Source: Acidipropionibacterium sp. (GTDB lineage: Bacteria > Actinomycetota > Actinomycetes > Propionibacteriales > Propionibacteriaceae). From it: DNA of 64,000 nt. This document shows positions 56,430 through 64,000 of the stretch, piece after piece (position 1 is the stretch's first letter; the number at the start of each line of letters is the position of its first letter). A program made the position numbers and the translations under genes. The notes beneath the pieces are model-generated. The model ran no database searches. It was not told the DNA's origin and was given only the letters and a program-made list of their open reading frames with translations. The stretch is taken from NCBI GenBank assembly GCA_022647765.1, contig JALCLH010000004.1:124001-188000 (forward strand), in the 5' to 3' direction.

Positions 56430-56741
56430 TCATCCGGCCAGGCCGCCGGAGATCAGGAAGAGCCGCCACAGGCCGACCCCGGCGCACAGAGCCATCAGCA
56501 CCAGCGCCCCCGCCATCACCACATTCCACACCAAATCGGGGTCTGTCCGCCCGCCGCGAACGGCCTCGCCACTGGCGGAGACGGAGGCCGGACCGGCCGC
56601 GGCCAGCTCGCGCCGGTCGATCATCACCGCCGGCTCGGACTCCTCGAGGATCTCCTCGATGCCCGGCCAGGGCCCCACGATGACCTGTCCGGCCCGCCGG
56701 TCGTCCCCGTCCTGCTCCCACACGCGCTCCTGAACGCTCAT
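56430..56741 (-). CDS. Small membrane protein of unknown function
   Basis: A 103-residue protein: cytosolic, acidic first 70 residues (VIVGPWPGIEEILEESEPAVMI) and one membrane segment near the C-terminus (VWNVVMAGALVLMALCAGVGLW). I do not recognise the family. AAGGAG sits six bases before the ATG. It occupies the place where lexA and a LysM cell-division suppressor gene often lie next to nrdR in other Actinobacteria, but it has neither domain. Confidence 0.65.
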   Translation of the reverse strand: MSVQERVWEQDGDDRRAGQVIVGPWPGIEEILEESEPAVMIDRRELAAAGPASVSASGEAVRGGRTDPDLVWNVVMAGALVLMALCAGVGLWRLFLISGGLAG

Positions 56742-56816
56742 CGGTGGCTCCTTCGTCAGGTCCTCGGCCATCCGCCGAGGACATGACTTCATCAAAGCCG
56801 GAGGCACCGACAGTTT

Positions 56817-58916
56817 TTAACCGAGTCTCTTGAGCGCTCCGATCGCGACCTCGCGGTCGGTGGTGGTCCAGAACCCGGGCATCGAGGCGCGCAGGAAGGA
56901 GCCGTAGCGGGCCGTCACCAGGCGCGGGTCGAGCACCGCCACCACTCCCCGGTCGGTGGCGCTGCGGATCAGGCGTCCCGATCCCTGGGCGAGCAGCAGG
57001 GCGGCGTGTCCGGCCGAGACGGTCATGAAGCCATTGCCGCCAGCCTCCTGGACGGCCTGACTGCGAGCCTGCATGAGGGGATCGTCGGGCCGGGGGAAGG
57101 GGATCTTGTCGATCACCACCAGCCGGCAGGTGTCGCCGGGCACGTCCACCCCCTGCCACAGCGACAGGGTGCCGAACAGGCAGGTCCGCGGGTCCTCGAT
57201 GAACTGCCGGGTGAGTCCGGCCAGGTGCCCCTCGCCCTGGCACAGCACCGGGATCTTCGGCAGGGAGCGGCGCAGCTGCTCGGCGGCTCGCACGGCATTG
57301 CGGTGGGAGGCGAACAGTCCGAGGGTGCGACCGCCGGCGGCCCAGACGAGTTCGGCCAGATCCTCCATGGCCTCCTCGCCGATGCCGTCGCGGCGCGGCC
57401 TGGGGAGACTGCGTCCGACGTAGAGGATGCCCTGGGAGTGGTAGTCGAAGGGGGAGCCGACGTCGATGCCGCGCCAGGCCATTTCGGTGTTGAGGATCTC
57501 GGGCGTGTCGTCGACCCGTTCGGAGGGTTGCAGGCCGACATCGCGGGCGGCGGAGGTGAACTCCCCGCCGATCTTGAGGGTGGCGGAGGTGAGGATGGTC
57601 GTCGTCTCCTTCAGAATGCTGGATCTCAGCAGTCCGGCCACCTTGAGCGGGGCGACCTGGGCGGCGCGGCCGGCGTACTCCGACTCGCTGATCCACACCA
57701 CGTCGGCGGCGGCCAGTGCGGCGATCCGCTCGGCCACCTCGAAGATCTCGCGCATCGCCCCCTGGGCCTGGGTGCGTTCCGGGTCGCCGCCCTTCTCCTC
57801 CCCCTCGTCGCGTTTCCCCAGCGCCGAGACCGCGGCCCGGGACAGGTCGCGCAGACTCTGGGCGGCCACGATGAGGGAGGCCTCGGGGTCGGTGACCCGG
57901 CCGGGCTCGGTGGTCTCCAGGGCCTCGCGGAGCAGCTCGGCCTGGTCGAGCAGATCGCCGCCCAGATCGTCGTCCAGCCAGCGCGCCGCTCGTTTGGCGA
58001 CGCCGGTGATCAGGGCGGGGGTCAGCATCGCCGAGGCGGCTCCGGTGAACCGGTCGACGACCTCGTGGGCCTCGTCGATGATGACGACGTCGTGCTCGGG
58101 CAGCACATTGCCGTCGGTGAGGGCGTCGATGGCCAGCAGGGCGTGGTTGGTGACGACGAGGTCGGCCTGCCTGGCCCGTTCCCGGGCGGCCTCGAAGAGG
58201 CACTCCGCGGCGTACTTGCAGCGGGTTCCCAGGCACTCGCGGGCCGGGACGGAGACCTGCGCCCAGGCCTTCGGGGAGTGATCGGGGGCGTCGTCGCGGT
58301 CTCCCAGCAGGTTGCGTTCGGCCTGGTCCTCGGCCCATTCGCGCAGCATCAGCACCTCGGCGCCGAGCCGGGAGTCCGGGTCGGCATTGCCACCGGCGGG
58401 GGCAGCGGCCAGTTCGCCGCCGGTGAGCAGGGCGTCCTGGTCGGGCCGGACGCCGCCCCTGATCCGGTACAGGCAGGCGTGGTTGGAGCGTCCTTTGAGC
58501 ACCGCCGTGCGCGGGGTGCGCGGCAGGACCTTCTCGGCGGCCTTCACCGCGGCGGGAATGTCCTTGTGGGCCAGCTGGGCCTGGAGGGCGAGGGTGGCGG
58601 TCGCCACCACCACCGTGATCTTCTCGCGGACGGCGCGGGCCAGGGCGGGGGCCAGGTAGCCCAGGGACTTGCCGGTGCCGGTACCGGCCTGGACCAGCAG
58701 GTGGATCTTCTCCTCCATCGCCCGGTTCACCGCGTCGGCCATCTCCAGCTGCCCCTGCCGGGGGCTGCCGCCGATCTCCTCGATCGCGGCGGCCAGCACC
58801 CGGCGATGGTCCGGGAGGGCCGACTCGCCGGCCGGCGCTGCTGCCGACTCCCGGCTCGGCGTCGGTACCGCCTCCTCGGACAGCCCGGGGCCCGTCCTCC
58901 CCACTTCCGCGCTCAT
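56817..58916 (-). CDS. dinG: ATP-dependent DNA helicase DinG/XPD family
   Basis: Unwinds DNA 5' to 3' and removes R-loops and collision intermediates. Walker A AGTGTGKSLGYLAP near residue 80; four cysteines of the iron-sulfur cluster (HACLYR, then CLGTRCKYAAEC); DEAH box IIDEAHEVVDRF; later QGVDVPGDTCRLVVIDKIPFPRP and QGSGRLIRSATDRG. Length 699 is normal. The ATG overlaps the hflX stop (ATGA), so it is translated with hflX. Confidence 0.92.
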   Translation of the reverse strand: MSAEVGRTGPGLSEEAVPTPSRESAAAPAGESALPDHRRVLAAAIEEIGGSPRQGQLEMADAVNRAMEEKIHLLVQAGTGTGKSLGYLAPALARAVREKITVVVATATLALQAQLAHKDIPAAVKAAEKVLPRTPRTAVLKGRSNHACLYRIRGGVRPDQDALLTGGELAAAPAGGNADPDSRLGAEVLMLREWAEDQAERNLLGDRDDAPDHSPKAWAQVSVPARECLGTRCKYAAECLFEAARERARQADLVVTNHALLAIDALTDGNVLPEHDVVIIDEAHEVVDRFTGAASAMLTPALITGVAKRAARWLDDDLGGDLLDQAELLREALETTEPGRVTDPEASLIVAAQSLRDLSRAAVSALGKRDEGEEKGGDPERTQAQGAMREIFEVAERIAALAAADVVWISESEYAGRAAQVAPLKVAGLLRSSILKETTTILTSATLKIGGEFTSAARDVGLQPSERVDDTPEILNTEMAWRGIDVGSPFDYHSQGILYVGRSLPRPRRDGIGEEAMEDLAELVWAAGGRTLGLFASHRNAVRAAEQLRRSLPKIPVLCQGEGHLAGLTRQFIEDPRTCLFGTLSLWQGVDVPGDTCRLVVIDKIPFPRPDDPLMQARSQAVQEAGGNGFMTVSAGHAALLLAQGSGRLIRSATDRGVVAVLDPRLVTARYGSFLRASMPGFWTTTDREVAIGALKRLG

Positions 58917-60394
58917 CGGCCCGAGCTGGCGGCGCTGCGCACCTCGGCGGCCAGACCCGGGTGCAGATGGGCGACGACGTGGGTCCCCTCCCCGGTGTGC
59001 TCCAGCTCCACGATGGTGCCGAGCCGGTGGATCCGGTCGACCAGGTCGCCGCGCTGATAGGGCAGCACGACGTTCACGGTCTCCTCCGGGACGGGCAGCG
59101 ACTCCTCGATCCGGGCGACCAGCGCGTCGATCCCCTCCCCCTGGTGGGCGGAGACCAGCAGGGCCGCGGGGAAGGTCGCGCGCAGCGCCATCTCGTCCTC
59201 GGGAGTCAGCAGATCGGCCTTGTTGAGCACCAGGATCTCGGGCACCGTGCCGGCGTCGATACTCGAGAGCACCTCGTGCACCGCGGCGATCTGGCCCGCC
59301 GGATCGGGGGCGGCGGCGTCCACGACATGGACCAGCAGGTCCGCCCGGGCGGTCTCCTCCAAGGTGGAGGCGAAGGCCTCGACCAGGTGGAGGGGGAGGT
59401 GACGGACGAATCCGACGGTGTCGGTGAGGGTGTAGACGCGGCCGTCCTCGGTGGTGGCGCGCCGCGTCGTCGGGTCCAGGGTGGCGAACAGGGCGTCCTC
59501 GACCAGCACCCCGGCCCGGGTGAGCCGGTTGAGCAGGGAGGACTTGCCGGCGTTGGTGTATCCGACGATGGCGACCGAGGGGATGGCGTTGCGGGTCCGA
59601 TCGGCGCGCTTCTCCTGGCGGGTGGACTCCATCGCGCGCAGCTTGCGGCGCAGCCGGGAGATCCGGGTGTTGATGCGACGCCGGTCGGTCTCGATCTTGG
59701 TCTCGCCAGGCCCGCGGCCGCCGATCCCGGCGCCTCCGGCGGCCCGTCCGCCGGCCTGCCGGGAGAGGCTGTGGCCCCACCCTCTCAGGCGCTGCTTCAT
59801 GTACTGCAGCTGCGCCAGCTCGACCTGGGTCTTGCCCTCGACGCTGCTGGCGTGCTGGGCGAAGATGTCGAGGATGAGGATGGTGCGGTCCACCACCTTG
59901 ACGCCGACCCGGTCCTCGAGGTTTCGCAGCTGGGCGCCGTCCAGCTCCCCGTCGCAGATGACGGTGTCGGCGCCGGTGGCCAGCACCACCTCCTTGAGCT
60001 CCTGGACCTTGCCGGATCCGATGTAGGTGGCCGGGTCGGGGCTGGGGCGGCGCTGGATGAGGGCGTCCAGGACCTGGCAGCCGGCCGTCTCGGCCAGCAG
60101 CTTGAGCTCGGTCATGGCGTTCTGGGCGTCGTCGTTGGTCCCCTCGGTCCACACCGAGGCGAGCACCACCCGCTCCAGGCGCAGCTGCCGGTACTCGACC
60201 TCGGTGATGTCCGACAGGTCGGTGGACATGCCGGGAACCCGGGTCAGTGCCAGCCGCGCGTCGAGGTCGAACTGGTCGCCGTCCCAGTCCTGGTCGTCAT
60301 CGACCTCAACGTCGGAAGGGCGCCGTTCGGGAGCGCTGCCGGGGAGCTGCTCGGGAGTGCTGGTGGGGAAATCGTCATCGAGGGGAATCATCAT
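58913..60394 (-). CDS. hflX: Ribosome-associated GTPase HflX
   Basis: Splits stalled ribosomes under stress. The 493-residue protein has the N-terminal glycine-rich HflX domain (DPATYIGSGKVQELKE, RLRGWGHSLSRQAGGRAAGG, GPGETKIETDRRRI) and a GTPase domain with GYTNAGKSSLLN (G1), DTVGFVRHLP (G3) and NKAD (G4). I start at the tandem ATG at 60394. The gene lies downstream of dapF but a hairpin separates them; dinG overlaps its end. Confidence 0.94.
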   Translation of the reverse strand: MMIPLDDDFPTSTPEQLPGSAPERRPSDVEVDDDQDWDGDQFDLDARLALTRVPGMSTDLSDITEVEYRQLRLERVVLASVWTEGTNDDAQNAMTELKLLAETAGCQVLDALIQRRPSPDPATYIGSGKVQELKEVVLATGADTVICDGELDGAQLRNLEDRVGVKVVDRTILILDIFAQHASSVEGKTQVELAQLQYMKQRLRGWGHSLSRQAGGRAAGGAGIGGRGPGETKIETDRRRINTRISRLRRKLRAMESTRQEKRADRTRNAIPSVAIVGYTNAGKSSLLNRLTRAGVLVEDALFATLDPTTRRATTEDGRVYTLTDTVGFVRHLPLHLVEAFASTLEETARADLLVHVVDAAAPDPAGQIAAVHEVLSSIDAGTVPEILVLNKADLLTPEDEMALRATFPAALLVSAHQGEGIDALVARIEESLPVPEETVNVVLPYQRGDLVDRIHRLGTIVELEHTGEGTHVVAHLHPGLAAEVRSAASSGR

Positions 60395-60445
60395 TCCCAG
60401 CTTTCCACGACTGGCCCGCCCCACCAACCTCGGGCCGGTGCACCT

Positions 60446-60507
60446 ATCACTCGCCCAAGCCCCGGATCCGGCAGAATGCCGCGGGGCCCGGGCCTTCGGC
60501 GAGTGAT
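60446..60507 (-). terminator. Hairpin directly after the dapF stop codon
   Basis: ATCACTCGCC (60446-60455) pairs with GGCGAGTGAT (60498-60507), enclosing a GC-rich interior that can form further stem. It begins at the base after the dapF stop and ends 51 bases before hflX. There is no clear T-run, so it may be a weak terminator or a processing site. Confidence 0.6.
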
Positions 60508-61353
60508 TTATTCCACGTCCAGCTGGGGCTCGATGACCTCTCCTTGGATCTGGATCACGGCGGGCCCGATGAGCCGGTAGTGGTCCCCGGACTGCTCGAC
60601 GTGGATCCGGCCCCCCGGCACATCGACCGTCCACCGGCCGCGATGCCCGGTGAGGGCGCTCATCGCCGCCGCGACCGCCACGGTTCCCGTCCCGCAGGAC
60701 AGCGTCTCCCCCACTCCCCGCTCGTGCACCCGCATCCTGACGTGGCCTGGATCCAGCTGCTCGACGAACTCGACATTGACGCCGTGGGGGAAGACCGACT
60801 CCGGTTCCCAGGCGGGCGGCGTCTGCACGGGCAGCGAGTCGAGCTCGCCGGCCTCCAGCAGCACCACCGCGTGCGGGTTGCCGACGTCGACCGGGGTGGC
60901 CGGCCAGCGCCGCCCGGCACAGCTGACGATCAGGTCCGATGCTTCTCCCTCAGACCCCACGTGCGCGGCGCCGACATCGGCGGTGACCATCCCGTTGCCG
61001 TGGGCGATGACGTGCTTGGCCCCGGCGCGGGTGGCGATATCGGCCTCATTGCCGGTGATGAGCCCCTCCTCGCGCAGGAACTCCGTGAAGACCCTCAGCC
61101 CGTTCCCGCACATCTCCGCGATCGACCCGTCGGCGTTGCGGTAGTCCATGAACCACTGGTCGGGGTCCCCGTCCCACTCCGGAATGGTGCCGGCCCTGGT
61201 GGCGCGCAGCAGGCCGTCCCCGCCGATCCCGAACCGGCGATCGCACAGCCACTGCACGCGGGCCTGCGACAGATGGATCATTCCGGGCCGGTCGAGGAGG
61301 ATGACGAAGTCGTTGCCAGTTCCCTGACCCTTCCAGAACTGTGTGGTCCGCAT
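60508..61353 (-). CDS. dapF: Diaminopimelate epimerase
   Basis: Converts LL- to meso-diaminopimelate for lysine and peptidoglycan. The 281-residue protein has both catalytic cysteines in their motifs: MCGNGLR near residue 90 and LSCGTGT near 225, plus GTGNDFVI at the start and VDVGNPHAVV. The ATG at 61353 gives the normal MRTTQFWKGQGTGND start. It lies 32 bases after miaA on the same strand. Confidence 0.94.
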   Translation of the reverse strand: MRTTQFWKGQGTGNDFVILLDRPGMIHLSQARVQWLCDRRFGIGGDGLLRATRAGTIPEWDGDPDQWFMDYRNADGSIAEMCGNGLRVFTEFLREEGLITGNEADIATRAGAKHVIAHGNGMVTADVGAAHVGSEGEASDLIVSCAGRRWPATPVDVGNPHAVVLLEAGELDSLPVQTPPAWEPESVFPHGVNVEFVEQLDPGHVRMRVHERGVGETLSCGTGTVAVAAAMSALTGHRGRWTVDVPGGRIHVEQSGDHYRLIGPAVIQIQGEVIEPQLDVE

Positions 61354-61385
61354 GGGCCCATGCTCACCCCGATTCCGTCCTCCCG

Positions 61386-62339
61386 TCAACAGGAATCCCC
61401 GCCGGCAGGGGCCTCACCGCACGCGCGCAGCGCGTCCATCACCTGGTCGGCCAGGTCGGGGGCCAGCGCATCGAACCAGCGGATCCGGGGATCTCTCCGG
61501 TACCACATGAGCTGTTTGCGGGCGAATCTGCGGGTGCGCACGACGGTGTCGGTGCGAGCCCCGGACTCGTCGATGAGGCCGTCGAGCATCGCCAGCACCT
61601 GGCGGTAGCCGAGCGCACGGGACGCCGTTCTCCCTTGCCGCAGGCCCTTCTCGGATAGCTCTCTGACTTCGTCGACCAATCCTTGAGCCCACATCTGGTC
61701 GACCCGTCGTTCGATCCGCTCGTCCAGCTCGGCGCGCGAGAGGCCGAGCCCGATCTCCATCGTGTGCGGGTAGTGGAACTGTCCGTCCGGCATCGTCGCG
61801 GAGAAGGATCCGGTGAGTTCGACCACCTCGAGGGCCCGCACGATGCGCCGGCCGTTGCCCGGCAGAATCGCGGCAGCCGCCCCGGGATCGCGTTCGGCGA
61901 GCCGGCGGTGCATCTCCTGGGGGCCGATGCGCTCGAGCTCGGCCTCCAGGCGGGCCCGCACCTCGGGGTCGGTGGGCGGGATCTCGAGCTCGTCGAGAAC
62001 CGCCCGGCTGTAGAGCGCGGAACCGCCCACCACCAGGGGGAGGACGCCGCGCGCCAGGCAGTCCTCGATGGCCCGGCGAGCGAGCGACTGGACCAAGACG
62101 ATCGAGGAGCTCTGGGTGACGTCCAGCACGTCGACGAGATGGTGCGGCACCCGCGCTAGCTCGTCGGAGCCGGGTTTCGCGGTGCCGATGTCCATGCCGC
62201 GGTAGACCAGCATCGAGTCGGCGTTGACGATCTCGGCCGGGGTCCCGGAGAGTCCGAGTCTGATGGCGATCTCGATCGCCAGTGCAGACTTACCGCTGGC
62301 GGTCGGCCCGAGGACCGCGACGACTGCGGGCAATCCCAT
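61386..62339 (-). CDS. miaA: tRNA dimethylallyltransferase MiaA
   Basis: Adds a dimethylallyl group to A37 of tRNAs reading UNN codons. The 317-residue protein has Walker A LGPTASGKSALA, the DSMLVYRGMDIGTAKP motif with catalytic Asp, PLVVGGSALYSRAVLD, and the tRNA-binding SRALGYRQVL and RRFARKQLMWYRRDP. GGAGGAT precedes the ATG. MiaB, which acts next on the same base, is encoded about 500 bases upstream. Confidence 0.94.
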   Translation of the reverse strand: MGLPAVVAVLGPTASGKSALAIEIAIRLGLSGTPAEIVNADSMLVYRGMDIGTAKPGSDELARVPHHLVDVLDVTQSSSIVLVQSLARRAIEDCLARGVLPLVVGGSALYSRAVLDELEIPPTDPEVRARLEAELERIGPQEMHRRLAERDPGAAAAILPGNGRRIVRALEVVELTGSFSATMPDGQFHYPHTMEIGLGLSRAELDERIERRVDQMWAQGLVDEVRELSEKGLRQGRTASRALGYRQVLAMLDGLIDESGARTDTVVRTRRFARKQLMWYRRDPRIRWFDALAPDLADQVMDALRACGEAPAGGDSC

Positions 62340-62482
62340 CCAGATCCTCCTGCTCCCCGGCCGGCTCCACCCGTCTCATATTCTGAGAATCTTCGGCCCG
62401 GGCTCTTGCTCTTCGGACCGGGCGTGACGACACTGTACTCAATCCGAGGGAGGGGCTGGTCCCCTCCGGGAAGGAGGGGCCT

Positions 62483-62683
62483 ATGGGACTCTTTGACAAG
62501 GCGAAGGACGCCGTGATCAACAATCAGGACAAGATCAAGGACGCCGTCAACAGCCACGAGGAGCAGATCGACGGGGCCGTGGACGCGGCCGGTGACAAGT
62601 TCGACGAAGCCACCGGAGGCAAGTTCGCGAGCCAGGTCGATACGGCCCAGGACGCTGTCAAGGAGAGGACGGGAAACCTCTGA
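62483..62683 (+). CDS. MT0933-type antitoxin-like small protein
   Basis: A 66-residue, highly charged, helical protein beginning MGLFDKAKDAVINNQDKIKD and containing FDEATGGKFASQVDTAQDAV, the hallmark of the MT0933/Rv0909 antitoxin family. In M. tuberculosis this partners the Rv0910 toxin, but here no toxin gene is adjacent: miaA and miaB flank it on the other strand. GGAAGGAGGGG gives a very strong ribosome site. It could act with a distant toxin or have another role, such as a CsbD-like stress protein. Confidence 0.75.
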   Translation: MGLFDKAKDAVINNQDKIKDAVNSHEEQIDGAVDAAGDKFDEATGGKFASQVDTAQDAVKERTGNL

Positions 62684-62721
62684 GGTTCCCTTCTCCGATG
62701 ATGGCCCACTGATCTTGATGA

Positions 62722-62802
62722 GGTGTCACCCGGCGGTTCCGCCCCGGCGGAGGCCCGCCCGGTGACACGACGGAGGGGTGACAGCGCATGGCTGTCGCCC
62801 CT
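62722..62802. terminator. Two consecutive hairpins between the antitoxin-like gene and miaB
   Basis: First, GTGTCACC near 62722 pairs with GGTGACAC near 62760. Second, a 12-base-pair stem runs from 62774 to 62802 (AGGGGTGACAGC with one G-T pair, loop GCATG). The two genes converge here, so the pair most likely stops transcription from both sides. Confidence 0.7.
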
Positions 62803-62835
62803 TCGTCATGCTTGGAGCAGTCCGGCCCGAGGGAC

Positions 62836-64000
62836 TCAGTGCACAGGCGCGCCGATGGTGGGCATTCCCAGCGGGACACCGACGACGGTCGCCGGATCGG
62901 GCGCCTCGTTGCGAGCCTGCCAGGCGTCGCCTCCCCGGGTGCGGCGCAGCTCGAGCAGACCGGCGTCGGCGATGAGATGGTGCGGAGCGGCCCGCCCGAT
63001 GCGCACCGTCGCGATGTCGCCGGGGCGCGGGCGCTGATCGTCGGGGGACAGCCGGACGTGGACCAGTCGGTTGTCCCGGGAGCGCCCGGTGATCCGGTGG
63101 GTCTCCTCGTCCTTGCGGCCCTCCCCGGCCGAGAACATCACCTCGGCGGTGCTGCCCTCCAGCCGGCGGTTCTCCTGCCAGGCGATGTCGTCGACCAAGG
63201 CGAGCAGCCGTTCGTAGCGCTCCTGAACGACGGCCTTGGGCACCTGATTGGTCATCTCGCCGGCCGGGGTGCCGGGCCGGATGGAGTACTGGAAGGTGAA
63301 GGCGGCCGAGAACCGTGCCCGCTCGACGACCCTCATGGTCTCCTCGAAGTCCTCGTCGGTCTCCCCGGGGAAGCCGACGATGATGTCGGTGGTGATGGCG
63401 GCGTCCGGAATGGCGTCGCGCACCCGGTCCAGGATGCCGAGGAACTTGTGGCTGCGGTAGGAGCGCCGCATCTCGCGCAGCACCCGGTCGGAGCCCGACT
63501 GCAGGGGCATGTGGAGGCTCGGCATTACATTGGAGGTCTCGGCCATCGCCTCGATGACGTCGTCGGTGAAGGCGGCCGGGTGCGGGGAGGTGAACCTCAC
63601 CCGTTCCAGGCCGTCGATCTCACCGCAGGCGCGCAGCAGCTTCGCGAATGCGGCGCGATCACCGAACTGGACGCCGTAGGAGTTGACGTTCTGGCCCAGC
63701 AGGGTGATCTCCTGGACTCCCTCGTCGACCAGGGCGCGGATCTCGGCGAGGATGTCTCCGGGACGCCGGTCGGTCTCCTTGCCGCGCAGCTGCGGGACGA
63801 TGCAGAAGGTGCAGGTGTTGTTGCAGCCCACCGAGATCGACACCCAGGCGGAGTAGGCGGACTCGCGATGGGTGGGCAGGTTGCTGGGGAAGGTCTGGAG
63901 GGCCTCCTTGATCTCGACCTGGGCCTCCTGCAGGGAGCGGGAGCGCTCCAGCAGGGTGGGCAGGGAGCCGAGATTGTGGGTGCCGAAGACGACGTCCACC
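62836..64000 (-). CDS. miaB: tRNA methylthiotransferase MiaB (partial, start outside window)
   Basis: Adds methylthio to i6A37 of tRNA using two iron-sulfur clusters and SAM. The C-terminal 387 residues are present: end of the UPF0004 domain ([15 protein letters not shown]), radical-SAM site [18 protein letters not shown] with the three cluster cysteines, [29 protein letters not shown] and a C-terminal TRAM domain. The N-terminal cluster cysteines lie beyond the right edge. Confidence 0.93.
   Translation of the reverse strand, partial: VDVVFGTHNLGSLPTLLERSRSLQEAQVEIKEALQTFPSNLPTHRESAYSAWVSISVGCNNTCTFCIVPQLRGKETDRRPGDILAEIRALVDEGVQEITLLGQNVNSYGVQFGDRAAFAKLLRACGEIDGLERVRFTSPHPAAFTDDVIEAMAETSNVMPSLHMPLQSGSDRVLREMRRSYRSHKFLGILDRVRDAIPDAAITTDIIVGFPGETDEDFEETMRVVERARFSAAFTFQYSIRPGTPAGEMTNQVPKAVVQERYERLLALVDDIAWQENRRLEGSTAEVMFSAGEGRKDEETHRITGRSRDNRLVHVRLSPDDQRPRPGDIATVRIGRAAPHHLIADAGLLELRRTRGGDAWQARNEAPDPATVVGVPLGMPTIGAPVH

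Noticed and set aside
57006..59057. Long plus-strand open frame opposite dinG
   Set aside because: Glycine/valine-rich shadow without motifs; the minus strand encodes an intact helicase.

Overview
This is a high-GC actinobacterial chromosome segment. A B12-dependent ribonucleotide reductase, a lysine/alanine-rich SigA N-terminus, SepH, DUF3710, DUF4193 and DUF7455 proteins, and ATGA-coupled genes point to the Actinobacteria. My best guess is Propionibacteriaceae (Acidipropionibacterium or Propionibacterium type), but no rRNA is present to prove it. Much of the core matches the conserved region known in Mycobacterium tuberculosis as roughly Rv2689c to Rv2733c: TRAM methyltransferase, KimA-like transporter, ceoB/ceoC, OB-fold protein, DUF3710, dut, DUF3093, DUF4193, sigA, sigB, nrdR, hflX, dapF, miaA, miaB. 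It also resembles the Streptomyces hrdB-parE-parC neighbourhood.

Layout. 1-8830: a six-gene minus-strand ABC operon (two YbtP/YbtQ-like half transporters plus a complete oligopeptide/nickel-type importer) with a divergent TetR regulator and a palindromic operator between them; metallophore uptake is the likely job. 8836-13542: RNA methyltransferase and a potassium module (KimA-like symporter, two RCK proteins). 13571-19036: OB-fold protein, DUF3710, dut, DUF3093, DUF4235, DUF4193, sepH and a phosphodiesterase. 19142-30116: an accessory restriction island: hsdM-hsdS-mrr, an unrecognised gene coupled to an HTH/ImmA-IrrE protease gene with its own inverted-repeat operator, a broken DUF222-HNH gene, an orphan excisionase-like HTH protein, and hsdR. 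30211-39696: App1 phosphatase, parC, a repeat-bearing membrane protein, MFS transporter, parE and a DUF7455 protein. 39825-45310: acetyltransferase, GH20 hexosaminidase, sigA and sigB (divergent), thioesterase. 45333-64000: hrpA, DUF1707 protein, tandem USP, YbjN-like protein, dcd, nrdJ and nrdR with paired NrdR boxes, a small membrane protein, dinG, hflX, dapF, miaA, an MT0933-type antitoxin and miaB (cut by the right edge).

Quality warning. At least twelve genes are broken by single-base shifts, including normally essential parE and large conserved hrpA and hsdR. Several shifts lie in short homopolymers and one gene carries two that cancel. I read most as sequencing or assembly errors. The DUF222-HNH gene has so many that it may be a true pseudogene.

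How genes work together: NrdR, NrdJ, Dcd and Dut shape the deoxynucleotide pool; SigA/SigB, HflX, MiaA/MiaB and HrpA serve transcription and translation; ParE/ParC and DinG maintain DNA; the island probably serves defence. I saw no tRNA, rRNA, CRISPR array or insertion sequence.
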